Origin: Rhipidocladum racemiflorum
Lineage: Eukaryota; Streptophyta; Magnoliopsida; Poales; Poaceae
DNA length: 64,000 bases
Assembly (NCBI GenBank): GCA_036346355.1
Contig: CM070583.1
Span: forward strand, 6,944,001 to 7,008,000
Direction of reading: 5' to 3'
Positions 10,051 to 21,234 of this stretch are shown piece by piece. The first letter of the stretch is position 1. Each line of letters opens with the position of its first letter. The notes beneath the pieces were generated by a model. The model was not told where the DNA came from, did not search any database, and saw nothing but the letters and a program-made list of their open reading frames with translations. Position numbers and translations under genes: made by a program.

Positions 10051-13000
10051 CACTACCTTAAAACCTACATTTGTGTCAGTTTGAAACACACATATGTGTC
10101 GGTTTTCAAACCGACACATATATACCAACACTGATAATCGAATTTTTGGCTAAAATCGACACAGATAATATTATTTGTGTCGGTTTTTGGTTAGAACCGG
10201 CATAAATAATATGATAAAAAATGTATCTATTATTATTTGTAAAAATTTAACTTCCCGAGAGGTCACCCATCCTAATACTACTCTCACCCAAGCACGCTTA
10301 ACTTTACAGTTCTTATAGGATACAATGTTTTAGTGCTGGTATGATCGCATGTGACATGTAACGCGTTCCTCTCCTCTTAACCCCACAGAGCCCCCGAACA
10401 CTGATTTCAATGTTCTCACACTCCGAATATGGTTTGAACTATATTTTAGTGGTCATACACTCCAATACTTCGAAGGCCGATTTGAGGCCCTAAATGATGT
10501 TTTTTTTTAAATTCTGTCGCCGCTCTCACACTCACGCAAATCATCATTGAAAGACCTGCTAATTTTTAAATTTCAACATTTTCGAATGGAACTTCTCATT
10601 AGCTTTCCAACGAGCCAAAGAACGTCCCAATCGGAGTTATGAGTAAAAAATTATGGCCGTTTTAGCGAGACGCAGAGGCTTGAACTATTTGTCGGTTTTT
10701 GGCTAGAACCAATACAGATAATATTATTTGTGTCGGTTTTTGGCTAGAACCGACACAGATAATATTATTTGTATCAATTTTTGGCTAGAAATAATACAAA
10801 TAATCGGACTACTATTTGTGTCAGTTTTTGGCTAAAAACAACACAAAAAATTGGACTAATTGTGTCGGTTTTTAATTGAAATTGTGAGACCCCGGATCAG
10901 CTATCCGAAATCTCCTGTGTATTTCCGTACTAGTCCCAGATCAGTAGCTAGTACACACAGTCACAGTGATACTTCATTACCGAACAAAACGAAAGTTGTA
11001 ACATAAATATTAAAGTATGGGCCACATGGCCACTTATTACAATACTCGGTCAACAGACCAGAGACATGACAGCGGAAAATGAAAACAAAAGCAAGTGAAC
11101 ACCAAAACGCCACAGGCGACGACTAGGAACGCGGCTAGTTATCCTGGCAATCTTCACCGAAGTTCTCAGCGTAGAACTCACCATCTTCGGTTGCGTCTTG
11201 ATAAATCTCTAATGATGACAAGTTGATGTAGCACGTGAGTACAAAAGTACTCAGCAAGTCGGGAAAAGTATGATTATGTGGGGCTTTCCAAAGGAAGCTT
11301 AACAGGGTTCATTTTCACAAATCCAAATTTTATTAAACCGTACTTGAGTAGTAAGTTTCATAAAGCATCTTTTAACAATTCGTTTTAATAATTGAATTAT
11401 GTAATATTGCAGTGAGGTTATATCCACCATCACTTAAGGTAAAGGCTCTATCCGCCGATTTTTAAAAGATCAAGGTTAATCATATGACTCCATCCGTCAA
11501 GTACAAAACAAGTTCTATCCACCTGGTTGGCTCTATCCGCCAAATAACATCTGAGAGTTCTAACCACTCCCAAATCCCAAAACAAAACACCCTTTTAGTG
11601 TTGAAAATCAAAACCAAAGTCTACCAATATGAAAGCATTCTTTGCTTTGCCCTTGACCGTAGGCACGGCTATTCGAATAGTTTTAACTCTGCAGAGGTGT
11701 ACAGCTTTACCCACAAGACAAGATATTCCCTTGATGCCATGCAATTAACACACTTCCTTGGGTGTGCCGACAGGGATATCCTGACAAGGCCGTTATAATG
11801 TATCCACCTAACCCGACCCACCCGCTGAGGTTTCACCGCTGTTAGGGTTCCATCCGCCCAGTACAGAAGCCCCCTCTTGCGCCGTGTGAGAAAAACGATA
11901 TTGCCTCTATCCGGCACTCACATTCAACCGAGTGGTGAGTTTAGGTTAGGATTCTACAAATTAGTTGGCCAGGTCGTACCATTATAGACATGTGGTAGTA
12001 CGGTTATGCTTAGAATGGACAATCACAAGCGTCGGTCCTTAATTGACTTGGGGCAGTGCTTGCACAAGACAACTAGTGCTCCATCCGCACCCACCCGACA
12101 ATCCAATCCGCCCAAGTCCAAACCATTTTTACTTTTATTTTTGTTTTAGAAAAACAGTACCAAAATCATAATAATAACTTCCAAATCATATTTGAAATCA
12201 TTATTTTTGAGTAATCCCACCCATGGGTTGTTTTCATCGATAAAGATCCTAAGCCATTCTACCGTACTATGTAACAAAGGATAACATATAAGCATAAGCA
12301 TGGTATAAACAATGTCATAGGGTTACAAGTAACAGGGATGTCGATAACAAAGGAGTCATTCACAATTCGGATTATTTATACCCTTATATTTGACATACGA
12401 TAAAGCATAGCATGCAAATTTAGAAAGCATTTAAAACATGTTTATAAACTTGGGATCAATATGCATCAAGGAGACTTGCCTTCGGTCACGGGAAGGTCGT
12501 CGTATGAGGGAAGTCCGGTGGCGGGGTCGGCGGTCGCGTCGGAGTCCTCGGCTACGCGCAAATCGAGGCAATAAATAAATACAAGAAAATAAATAAAATC
12601 CAAAAATTACAAAAGTAGTACTAGCAGGTAGATCTTGATTTTAGATGAATTTAGAAATTTGAATGGAGTCAATCGGAGTTCGGACGGAGAAGATATGAGC
12701 GTCCGAAGTTTGAATTTCAAAAAATTGGAAAACCGGGAATATTCCACGGAATATTCCTTTTCCTTTTTCTGATTTTTTGGGGAAATGTTTGTGTCTATGG
12801 CAAGGTGTCCCCACATGTCATACTCATGAGGTTGTCTTCAACCTTTTCTCATGCCATGGCCATGGTTGGGGAAGGAGCTTGGGGAGGGGCCGCGCGTGGG
12901 CGGCGCGGCCATGGCGGTCGCAGAAATACACAAGGGGCGTGGTAGCCGGGCGCAGCGCGCGACGCTGGCAGCGCTGGCGACGCTGGTAGGCGCTGGCACA

Positions 13001-14412
13001 CGGCGGCCGGGCCCCAAGCACAGTGCAAACCAAAAGAAAAACAGAGAGCCCGCCAACTCCAAAAAAATCCGATTTCCACCATTTTTGCATGAAATTGATC
13101 CAAACAAAAGCATGGATCCTCTAGATTACATCCTTAGGGACACATAGGAGGAAGGAATTGCGTTGATTCTCACCGGAGGCGATGAATTTGGCGACGAACG
13201 GAGTTCCGGCCGAATCGACAAAAACTCAAAATTCGTCTCCAAAACTTGAGGGATCCTAAAATTGATTATTGGGTTAGACTCTAGACTCATTCACGGTCAC
13301 AAGGAACCAAGAAACAAGAAGAATGACCCACCGGAGAGAGATCTACGGCCAAGAACGTGAAGAACACCGAAAACTCTAACCCGGCGTCGGTTTTCTTGAT
13401 ATCACGGGCACAAGAGTGGAAGAGGCTAAAGGAGACTCATACCACCGGGACGGGGATTCTTATACGGAGAGAATAGAAGTGGAATCGCGCGGAACAGAGT
13501 TGAAATGGCCGAGTTATGGGCATTTGATTGCATTTCGGTTTTTCTTTAATGCGGCCGTTTCCGACGAGATTAGTGGCTAATGAAGGTGGGGAATGGCAAG
13601 AGATCGTCGATACGAATCCAACGGAACCGGCCGTGATCAATTTGGAGTTGATTTGAGGGAGATATGATGAATTAAAGAGGGAGTCCACCATGGTTGAGGC
13701 TTGAAGTTTCTTCTCTGTACATGCCATGGCTAGAGGTAGAAGATGGAGTACTGTAGCGCCACGTGGCGGCTTGTGGTTGGTCGAGAATTACGTAAATGAT
13801 TCGCCCTAGAGAAAAATTAGGAAAAATGGTCTAAAAATTCCGAAAAAATTCCTAGAATCATTTTAGAATATTTGGGACCCAATAAAATTGGTTCCGCGGA
13901 ATTTGGATGAAATTTGTGGAATTAAATATTCGGAGGTAAAAGCCGCGCGAGATAAAATAGGAACGGAGGTCCAAAAATCCGGGGAATGGTTCCTAAAATC
14001 ATTTTGGAATATTTGGGACACAATTGAAGTGGTTTTGGGATTTTTGGAGCATTTTTTGGCTCGGGTGAAATTTCTGCAATGCCGTGAATCGAAAATTCGA
14101 TTTTTCGACCGGAAGGGAATTAAATCCCGATTTTGGATAGGAATGGATGCCAGGTTAATATAAACACCAAAGAAACTCCAATTTTTGAATTTAATTTATT
14201 TAAATTAGGTTTTTCTCCAGAAGGCGAAAACGAGGATGTTACAGAAATCGACACAAATAATGTTATATTTGTGTCGGTTTCAATTAAAAACCGACACAAA
14301 TAGTCTTCCCGTCATTTTAAATTTTAGAACTGACACAAAAACTTTATCTGTGTCGGTTCCAAAAAAAACCGACACAGATAGACCGTCACCTATTAAGTGT
14401 TTTGTATTAGTG
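10051..14412. mobile_element. Non-autonomous CACTA element with nested solo LTR
   Basis: It starts CACTACCTTAAAAC and ends TTTTGTATTAGTG (complement CACTAATACAAAA), flanked by TGC at 10048-10050 and 14413-14415, the 3-bp duplication typical of CACTA elements. The subterminal regions repeat GTGTCGGTTTTTGGCTAGAA and its complement many times (10070-10200, 10690-10880, 14250-14380). Without the nested LTR (10883-14243) the element is about 1 kb and has no coding capacity, so it is a deletion derivative mobilised in trans. Confidence 0.85.
10883..14243 (-). mobile_element. Solo LTR, chromovirus type, minus orientation
   Basis: It is flanked by perfect 5-bp duplications GAAAT (10878-10882 and 14244-14248) and has TG...CA ends. 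In minus orientation it starts TGTAACATCCTCG and ends CGGGGTCTCACA, paralleling the TGTAACACCCC start of the LTR at 22270. The 3361-bp length also fits that family. A block near 12480-12560 matches the acidic block near 5393-5480. A solo LTR arises by recombination between the two LTRs of a full element. No gene is present; ORFs in the GC-rich part (12780-13150) overlap in all frames and are spurious. Confidence 0.88.
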
Positions 14413-14667
14413 TGCAGTCCCCATGGGACTGCATGTGATCTCGGTTCATTATATAGGCGGCTGCATGTGATCTTGGTTCATTATATAGGGAATCACGCAT
14501 AAATACAACAACATACAGGCAGAAAGCCTAAATTAAACCGCTGAGTTTCTTCGATTAATCGGTGAAGCTGATGGTCCTATATTTTCACTTGATTAGTTGG
14601 TGGGTCGATGCTATCAAAGAGGTGGCCAACTGACATGTCGGGCCCACATGGCAGTGAGAGGATTTGA
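14413..14667. other. Spacer with a duplicated TATA-like block
   Basis: The block GCATGTGATCTCGGTTCATT followed by ATATAGG occurs twice in tandem (about 14432-14488, about 31-bp period). The rest is unassigned. It ends in TGA (14665-14667), the expected 3-bp target of the next CACTA element. Confidence 0.4.
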
Positions 14668-15347
14668 CACTACTACAGAACAGGACATCACTATCGCTTC
14701 ATCTGTGTCGGTTCCTAACTTTTGCGAAAACACCGATTGTGCTATGTCACAAATTTGCGTGACAGAGTTATCACAATCGGTTCCACACAAGAACCGATTG
14801 TGATGAAAACTTCATCGCAATCGGTTCTAACTAGAACCGACTGTGATATAATCACTATCGGTTTACTTGTAGAACCGACACATATAATACAATATTATTT
14901 GTATCGGTTAGGATGAAAATCGACTATGATAATGGTACACTCTTCACAATCGGTTTTTATGCCTAACCGACATAGATAATATATTATTATCTATGTCAGT
15001 CCTTTGAAGAACCGATAGTGATGTATCGAATGCTATGTGGTTTTGGGAATGTTCTGTGTGTATTGTCAAATTGTGTAAGGATTGTTTTTCGGATGATGAA
15101 CAGTAATGTTCCTCGGAAGGATCAGTCTCTCTGCTAGAATCCCAACTCTTGGTTCAACTCTAAGACAATTTATATAGACATGTAGTGATGCAAATTATAT
15201 ATATTTTATATATAACATTATAGTAGCAGCAGATAATAATAATATATATACCATTTTCCACACATTATACTTCATTACAATATATAACATTAATTGTTTA
15301 TAATTATATAAACATATTAACAGACCGCATTATAGTTAATATTACAT

Positions 15348-15752
15348 TTACCACTCGCGGCTCTCGCCCGAGGGTAAAGAGTCACTCGAGTCGCCAGAGT
15401 CGCTGTCACTGGAGTCGTCGTCGCTAAAGGCGACACCGCGTGGTTCATCCTCCGATGATGAACCAGACGAGGCGACGGTCCCCCAAGTGGTGGTGACCCA
15501 CTCGTAGTCCTCCTCGTCCTCCTCGTCCTCGTCCTCGTCGTAGTCCTCTCTGGGGCGCTTCCTGGTGGCGTTGGAGGCGTCCGACCAGGCTGAGGCGCCA
15601 AGAGAGACGTCGGGAGACAGCAGGGGTGGTGCCCGGCCAGAGTGAGGCACCGGGGGCTGAGGCAGCGCTGCCGGCGGCGGTGATGACGCTGGAGGATGGA
15701 ATGGTGACTCCACGAAGGAGTCAGAGCTTGCTGGAGAAGGAGGCGCTGCCAT
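15348..15752 (-). CDS. Acidic Pro/Ser-rich protein carried in the CACTA element
   Basis: A 134-codon ORF starting MAAPPSPASSDSF. The N-terminal 55 residues are rich in Pro, Ser and Ala. A basic patch RKRPRE (about residue 63, possible nuclear signal) is followed by a run of Asp and Glu (about 69-82), a WVTTTWGT segment, and a Ser/Asp-rich acidic tail to residue 134. There is no enzymatic motif. A TATA box lies about 90 bp upstream on the same strand. The ORF is enclosed by CACTA subterminal repeats, so it may be a captured host fragment or an accessory CACTA protein. I do not recognise a named family. Confidence 0.5.
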   Translation of the reverse strand: MAAPPSPASSDSFVESPFHPPASSPPPAALPQPPVPHSGRAPPLLSPDVSLGASAWSDASNATRKRPREDYDEDEDEEDEEDYEWVTTTWGTVASSGSSSEDEPRGVAFSDDDSSDSDSGDSSDSLPSGESREW

Positions 15753-15835
15753 TGCTACGGTCGAAGAGGCAGAGAAGACAGGAGCTATATGGAAGACTAC
15801 CGATGACCAGGAGGCACTACCATTGCTGTGTACTT

Positions 15836-15846
15836 TTATATATAGG
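15836..15846 (-). promoter_or_regulatory. TATA box of the acidic ORF
   Basis: The minus strand reads CCTATATATAAAAG, about 90 bp upstream of the ATG at 15752. Position and sequence fit a plant core promoter. Confidence 0.55.
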
Positions 15847-16129
15847 CTGCTTATTGATCGGGGAACGCGATGGTGTGATCAATGCTATGTTTGAACAGTT
15901 AAATTGGCGGGGAAGACGAAGGGGTGGATGAATATCAGTGTCGGTTCTTATCCAGAACCGACTGTGATGACTGATCTTATTACAGTCGACTGTGATATAT
16001 TATCTGTGTTGATTCTATAAAGAAACCGACAGTGTTAAGGATCCAAATTATCACAGTCGGTTTTACATATAAGCGACCATGATAACTATTTAATCACAAA
16101 CTGTTCTTGTATAGAACCGATTATGATGA

Positions 16130-17000
16130 GGTTCGCTAGGTTTCATCTATATATATGTGTGTGTGTGTGTGTGCCGTCAAGACTCGGGATGGACTTATTA
16201 ACTCTCGTCAAGTTGGTGTTCTGGAGCCAAAAAAATCCGCCGTTGCCTCAAAAAACGAATACTCTGGTTTAAACTTATATTTGGATGAGAAAATATGAAA
16301 GTCTTGAGGATGTGTGTGAAGATGGTAATTTGATACATTGAGGAGATTTCTCTATTTTCCTGTCTAGCTTATTTGTGGCTTTCTTCAAAAGGTGGGCACC
16401 ATTCCTAGGTCTAATTTTATATAGAACCAACACAGATAATATTTTTATCTGTGTCGATTCCAGCTAAAACTGACGGTGATAAATATTATCACAATCGGTT
16501 CTTTCTTAGAACCGATTGTGATTAAGTAGCTCATATGGCAATTGGTTTTTTCTCAGAATAGATTGTGATAAGCCTCGCTAGGTTTTATATATATTCCCTC
16601 GGGATGAACTCTCCTCTGTTGTAGTTCTGTTGCCAAAAAAACCGCCGCCATTCTGAAAAACAGAACATACTCTTATTTAAAGTTAGACTTGGGGGAGAAA
16701 ATATGAAATCCTTGAGGTTGCGTGTTAAGAGGGTAAGTTGAAGCCCTGGCTTGAAGGTAGAGATTCCCCCCTTTATTTTCCCTCATTTGATGTTTTCTTC
16801 AAATGGTGAGCATTCCTTCAAATCCATTCAAATGCATGTGTTGTATGTCATTAATGCTATTATATATGGTTGAAACGTACCAATATTGTTGCAGAAATTA
16901 TAAATTAAATCCTCGAGGAGATCAGTTTGACGCTAAAGTTGAAACCCTAGCTTGAGTATATTTCCCCTCATTTGTGGTTAATTTCCTTCAAAAGGTGAGC
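16130..17000 (+). repeat. Triplicated leader segment upstream of the CACTA transposase
   Basis: A block reading GCTAGGTTT...CTCGGGATG...AGAAAATATGAAA...TTGTGG...CTTCAAAAGGTG occurs at about 16130-16405, again at about 16565-16810, and in shortened form at about 16900-17000. The first copy includes a (TG)9 microsatellite at 16156-16173. The copies have diverged. This looks like tandem duplication of the 5' transcribed leader. Confidence 0.65.
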
Positions 17001-17163
17001 ATGTGAATGGGTTACATGTCATTATATTGTTGCTATATGATCAATGTTAGAGTTTAGGTTGCATAACCTATGCGTCTCCCGTTTGAGGGTGCTTGTTTAT
17101 AAGTATGCTAAAATGGCATATTTATAAATAAGCAATCTCGAATTGTCCACGTGTTTTGGACAG

Positions 17164-17372
17164 TTCGAGGATATATGGCTCGGGCAAGTTCCTAAGCTGT
17201 TGTACAAACTCTAGAGAAAGTTTCGGCAGCATCTCCCTGGTGTTCTCCGAATACACATCCTCTTGACATGTTGTCGAGACGTGTATTTGGAGAATAGCGG
17301 GGAGATGCTGCCGAAATTTTCTCTTGAGTTGTACAACAGCTTAGGAACTTGCTCGAACCACATCTCCTCGAA
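17164..17372. ncRNA. Long imperfect hairpin in the CACTA leader (possible small-RNA precursor)
   Basis: The left arm (about 17164-17270) and right arm (about 17275-17372) are near-complementary over about 95 bases. Shared stretches include CAAGTTCCTAAGCTGTTGTAC and TTTCGGCAGCATCTCCC on the left, with their complements on the right. An inverted second copy lies at 26236-26442. Transcription through this region would give a long stem-loop suited to Dicer processing. That step is inference; only the inverted repeat is seen. Confidence 0.6.
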
Positions 17373-17478
17373 TGGGATTAGGAACTGACCTAATTAGAAA
17401 TTAGGAGTCATCGTTGGTACGTACGTACTTAGTTGGTCAATAGATAGACTTTTCTTGAAGATTATTCAATTTCTCAAA

Positions 17479-20400
17479 ATGTCGCAAAGAGATAGCACTG
17501 GCTCAACGCCAGAGAGAGAAGAAGGTCCTGCTACCCCATCGAGGAAGGTCAGAAAGGGTAGAGGACCGAATAAAGGTGCCACAGGGAGAACGCCGCAAGT
17601 GCTCCACTTCAATGCCACGGGGGTTTGCACGGGTCCTAGCAAGTTTAAGGGGCGCTACTCCTCTTTTCTCGGCCAATTGGTGAGGGAGAGAGTGCCGATC
17701 ACAGTTAAGGACTGGAGGAAGGAAGTAAGCGACGAGCAGAAGAACCGACTGTGGGACGAAGTTAAGGGGAAATGGATTATACCAGAGGAAGAAGAAATCA
17801 ATACGAGACGGTATGCCTTGAAGAGAATGGGTGTGGCTTTGAGGCATTTCAGGGTTAGCATGCATGCTGAGTTCGTGTTGAAAAGCCGTACTCCCTTTCA
17901 AAGGTATCCATTTGTTACTCCCGAGGTTTGGGAGGAGTTCACAAGGATGAGGAATACGCCCGAGGTGGAGGAGCTGAGAGAGAAGAATATCGCTATATAG
18001 AGGCGTAACACACATGCGCACCACCTCGGTTCCGGTGGGTATGTAGGGAAGAAGGCAGAGTGGGTGCGATTAGCCGAGGAGTGTGCTGTGACACCATGGA
18101 GTGTCGTAATCTTATAAAATGTGAATGTTGAGGTCAAAACATTATAAAATACGAAATCGGAGGTTAAAACTTTACGCTATAGAGTTTAATCGCGTTTTCG
18201 GGCAAAATTCGGGAGTTTGGGCCTTTTCGGGGCGAGTTGGGATTAGGGGGAATCCCACCTGGGCCGAAAGAGGGGCCCGTTGGCCCATGAGGGGGAGGTG
18301 GTTAGCAAAGGGGGGCTGCTTGCGCCAGCCCCATAGCCCCTTGCGCCCCCCTCTTGGAACCCTAGGCGCCCCCCACTTTCCCCTCCACCCCTTGCCTCCA
18401 CTCTCCCCTAGCCGCCACCTCCCTAGGCCCTTGCGCCCCTCCCCATCCCTCTCCACCACCCCTTGCTACCCCTAGGGGAGTTCTCCACTTCACAACCCCG
18501 CAGATCCGTCCATTGGAGCACTCCGCGACGAGGAGATCCGGTGGATTTGGAGCGAGGAAGGAGATCACGCGAACCGGGAGGAGATCCAGTGGATTTGGAG
18601 CGAGGAAGGAGATCACGCGAACCGGGAGGAGATCCGTTGGTTCTTCGTTTGTCGGGCGAAGGTATGGCCACGGGAATCCCTGGGTTTGTCTAGGTACTGT
18701 TCTAGGGGTTGATATCATGTTTTTAGATCAATTGGCAGTGCTGGAATTGGGTAGATTAGATGAAATCAAGAGTTTGCCACGTTCTCTGTTTCGGGGAGAT
18801 TGTGCAGTCGACCTAGGGTTTGAGTTTTCGCAATTTTAGATTCGGAATTTGGTCGGCCACCTGTTGAAGAAGTTGTAGGTAACTTCAATACCTTTCAGTG
18901 GGTATAAATAACGTCCAATTCCGCCTAGCTGTTTGAAAGTTATGCTCATTTTACCGAACGTGTTAAAAACTGTGACGAGATTGGAACAGATCACGGTATT
19001 CTGTAGATTAAAGCACTTTAGAATCCTAATCAGTTTTTCCATATACTTAGAAAAAGTTAGGAAATTTCCTAAGCTACGTGAGTATGTACTCGTTTAATCG
19101 ATTCGGAGTCTTAGAACCCAAGTTATGCCCTTTGGAAGTCTGCTGTCCCGACGGGACATAACCTTTGTTTTTGGGTTTTGCGAGTAGTTTGAAAAGTCGG
19201 GGTAGAAGAGTGTTTGCGTATTGTTTTGGGGGCATGATTTTGATTATGTGGTACCTATGTGCAGGTGGTGTGACCCTGGGAGTGCCCTCTACTTCTCGCC
19301 AATCCGTCGCCCGTGGTTGAGGCAAGTGTATTGGAATGGGTAGCGGGTTGTAGATTGCAAGTTTTGTTGAGTTGAAATTGAATATATGATATGTTCACAT
19401 GCCATGATTTAATGTTTGCCATTGATAGGATGAATGCGGTATATTATGTTGTGATGCCATGTGTTAATGTACAAGTTATCTTTGATGTTGGCATGTTTGC
19501 ATACATGGCATGATACATGGCCGGGTCGGTGAGGAAGTCATAACTAGTCCGGTAAGGTCGGTGAGAAAGTTATGACTAGTCTGGAGCGCCATTGAGTAAG
19601 TCCTACATCGTGATTCCATCCACCGCGGTGAATAGAAGCGAGGAGTAGGCACCCTCCATCTTTGGGATGGAAGGGAGGAGAGGGTGCACACCGACGGGTG
19701 TGTACTCAACCATACCGGTATGAGTTTCCAGAAGACATGTGCATCGCATCGCATTGCATATATGATGATGATGATATGTGAAAAATGATATGTGAGTATG
19801 AATAAGATGATAGGGATGATTGAGATGTTGAAGCCATGTAATTGCTCTTTTGTACCATTGCAATATATGCTGAGTGTTGAACTCACGCTTGTGCTTTCTT
19901 GTTGTTTTTAGGTACCATGAGACCGGCATGTGGGGAAGGGAACTAGTCACACTCCTACACGTAGCTTCACACATTTATTCCCACAGTTATTCATTTTGAG
20001 TCATGATAATAAATTTAGTGTGATGCATATTGGTTTATGATCTAGTTTTGCGTTATGAGAGCCTTATTGTTCGTTTGGCTCATGAAGACTTTGAATGATT
20101 GAGATTTGACTTATATTGCTGTCATGTCACTATCTACTGCTATTTTAGATGTCTCATATATTGCTATGTTATTGTTGATGCTTCAATACTTGGAAAAACA
20201 AAGGAGATGCTGCCGAAATTTTCGGTATTAGCATTTGCTCCTTTGCTGTAATTTACTTGTAATTGTGGTATTTAGATGTTGTTTAGTCTATGTTTGGTAG
20301 CATTCAGGCATACTGGATGCCAGGGTGTTACATGTGCAACCTCTGGGACAACGATGCCTTACTCCCACATATGCGAGGAGTGGCACGCGACTGGGTATTA

Positions 20401-21232
20401 GCGAGGACGAAGAAGACCTCTAACGGTCATATTGTCATTCCAAACCCCGCGACCGCACAGATCGTCACGACCATCGTAAGATATCTAACATAGTACATTG
20501 TAGCTAACCCTTCCCATTGTATTTTAGCAATAATTTATATTTGTGTCCTGCAGGAGGAGGTAAGCCAGCAGAAAGAGCAAGGAGAATTTCAAAGCCAAGG
20601 GTCAAGGGACATCCTGTATTTGGCAATCGGGAAGCCCGATCATAAGGGTCGGGTGCTTTCCGCAGGTGCAGGGCATACGAAGAGGTCCTTCTTTGTAGAG
20701 GAGAGCGTTTCCAGTGCCAGGGCAAGATCATGGGAAGAACGTGTGGCACGGATTAGGGCGCAGATGAAGGAGGAGTTGAAGGAGGAGGTGAGGCAGGAGG
20801 TGATGGTGGAGGTGCTGGCACGTGAGGAGCGCCTAAAGGCTGAGATGATGGCGATGTTCTCCCAGAATCAGAGTTCTGAACCATCGCCTATGTTACGCCC
20901 TAGCAGCTGCGCTTCCAATAAGGAACTGTGCATTCCACACCTCAAGGTAATAACTGTTTCGGACTAAAAGGTACATGAGTATGCTTAACAAAGATTATAA
21001 TGAAGATGCGCACTTCTTGCAGGATCCTGCCAAATGCCAGCTAGTCCTGATCGATGATGGAATACAAATTAAGGCTGGGCGCGGGGTTGCATTTCCAATC
21101 AAGGAGGATGACACGGTGCATGGTATACCTTTGGGGAAGGGCTACATGAGGGTGCAGGTGGACTATGTCCAAGATTTTTTCCTGTCTCATGCCCTAGAGT
21201 TCCCCCCTGGCTACATGAGGGTGCAGGTGGAC
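17479..21232 (+). pseudogene. Plant transposase (Ptta/En/Spm, Transposase_24 type), broken
   Basis: The ATG at 17479 reads MSQRDSTGSTPE. Exon 1 runs to 18086. After the solo LTR the frame resumes at 20338-20475. Intron 20476-20553 (GTAAGA...GCAG), exon 20554-20946, intron 20947-21022 and an exon from 21023 follow. The DNA-binding-like N-terminal half has RERVPITVKDWRKE and later HHLGSGGYVGKKAEW. The hallmark AIGKPDHKGRV of the plant transposase family is in exon 3, followed by a charged coiled coil (KEELKEEVRQEV). The last exon has CQLVLIDDG...GIPLG...MRVQVD, a C-terminal module known from En/Spm-like proteins. There is an in-frame TAG at 17998-18000, a solo-LTR insertion, and a lost 3' end fused to a Gypsy integrase. 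It is non-functional. Confidence 0.8.
18082..20337 (+). mobile_element. Family-A solo LTR with perfect TSD TGTGC
   Basis: The LTR is 18087-20332 (2246 bp). It begins TGTGACACCATGG and ends CAGGGTGTTACA. TGTGC at 18082-18086 and 20333-20337 is a perfect 5-bp duplication, and removing the LTR plus one copy restores continuity with the downstream transposase exon. A promoter-like TATAAATA at 18903-18910 is conserved in position in the other copies. It contains a tandem duplication of 48 bp (18531-18578, 18579-18626) and the GGAGATGCTGCCGAAATTTT motif at 20203-20222. It has no coding capacity. Confidence 0.93.
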
Positions 21233-21234
21233 TC
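21141..21234 (+). repeat. 25-bp direct repeat at the CACTA-Gypsy junction
   Basis: GGCTACATGAGGGTGCAGGT followed by GGACT occurs at about 21141-21165 and again at about 21210-21234, directly before the Gypsy sequence. The second copy sits out of its natural CACTA context and joins the integrase reading at GGACTCCATATGGG. This is the footprint of a repair or template-switch event (inference). Confidence 0.75.

Larger units (their letters stand above)
14700..16580. repeat. CACTA subterminal repeat clusters
   Basis: Three clusters (about 14700-15030, 15935-16140 and 16410-16580) contain many direct and inverted copies of a 14-16 bp motif, (A)TCACAATCGGTTC and its complement, usually as back-to-back pairs separated by a few bases. 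Such clusters bind the TNPA-type protein in En/Spm elements (family knowledge). The acidic ORF lies between clusters one and two. Confidence 0.85.

Noticed and set aside
12777..13147. Cluster of ORFs in all frames in the minus-oriented solo LTR
   Set aside because: These are typical for a GC-rich LTR block. No frame is shared with the related LTRs.
14413..14667. Alternative NLR promoter with two TATA-like boxes
   Set aside because: It lies more than 5 kb upstream with several insertions between, and the duplicated block has no link to a transcript here.
17503..18024. 173-codon minus-strand ORF
   Set aside because: It is the complement of the CACTA transposase exon 1, which has family motifs.
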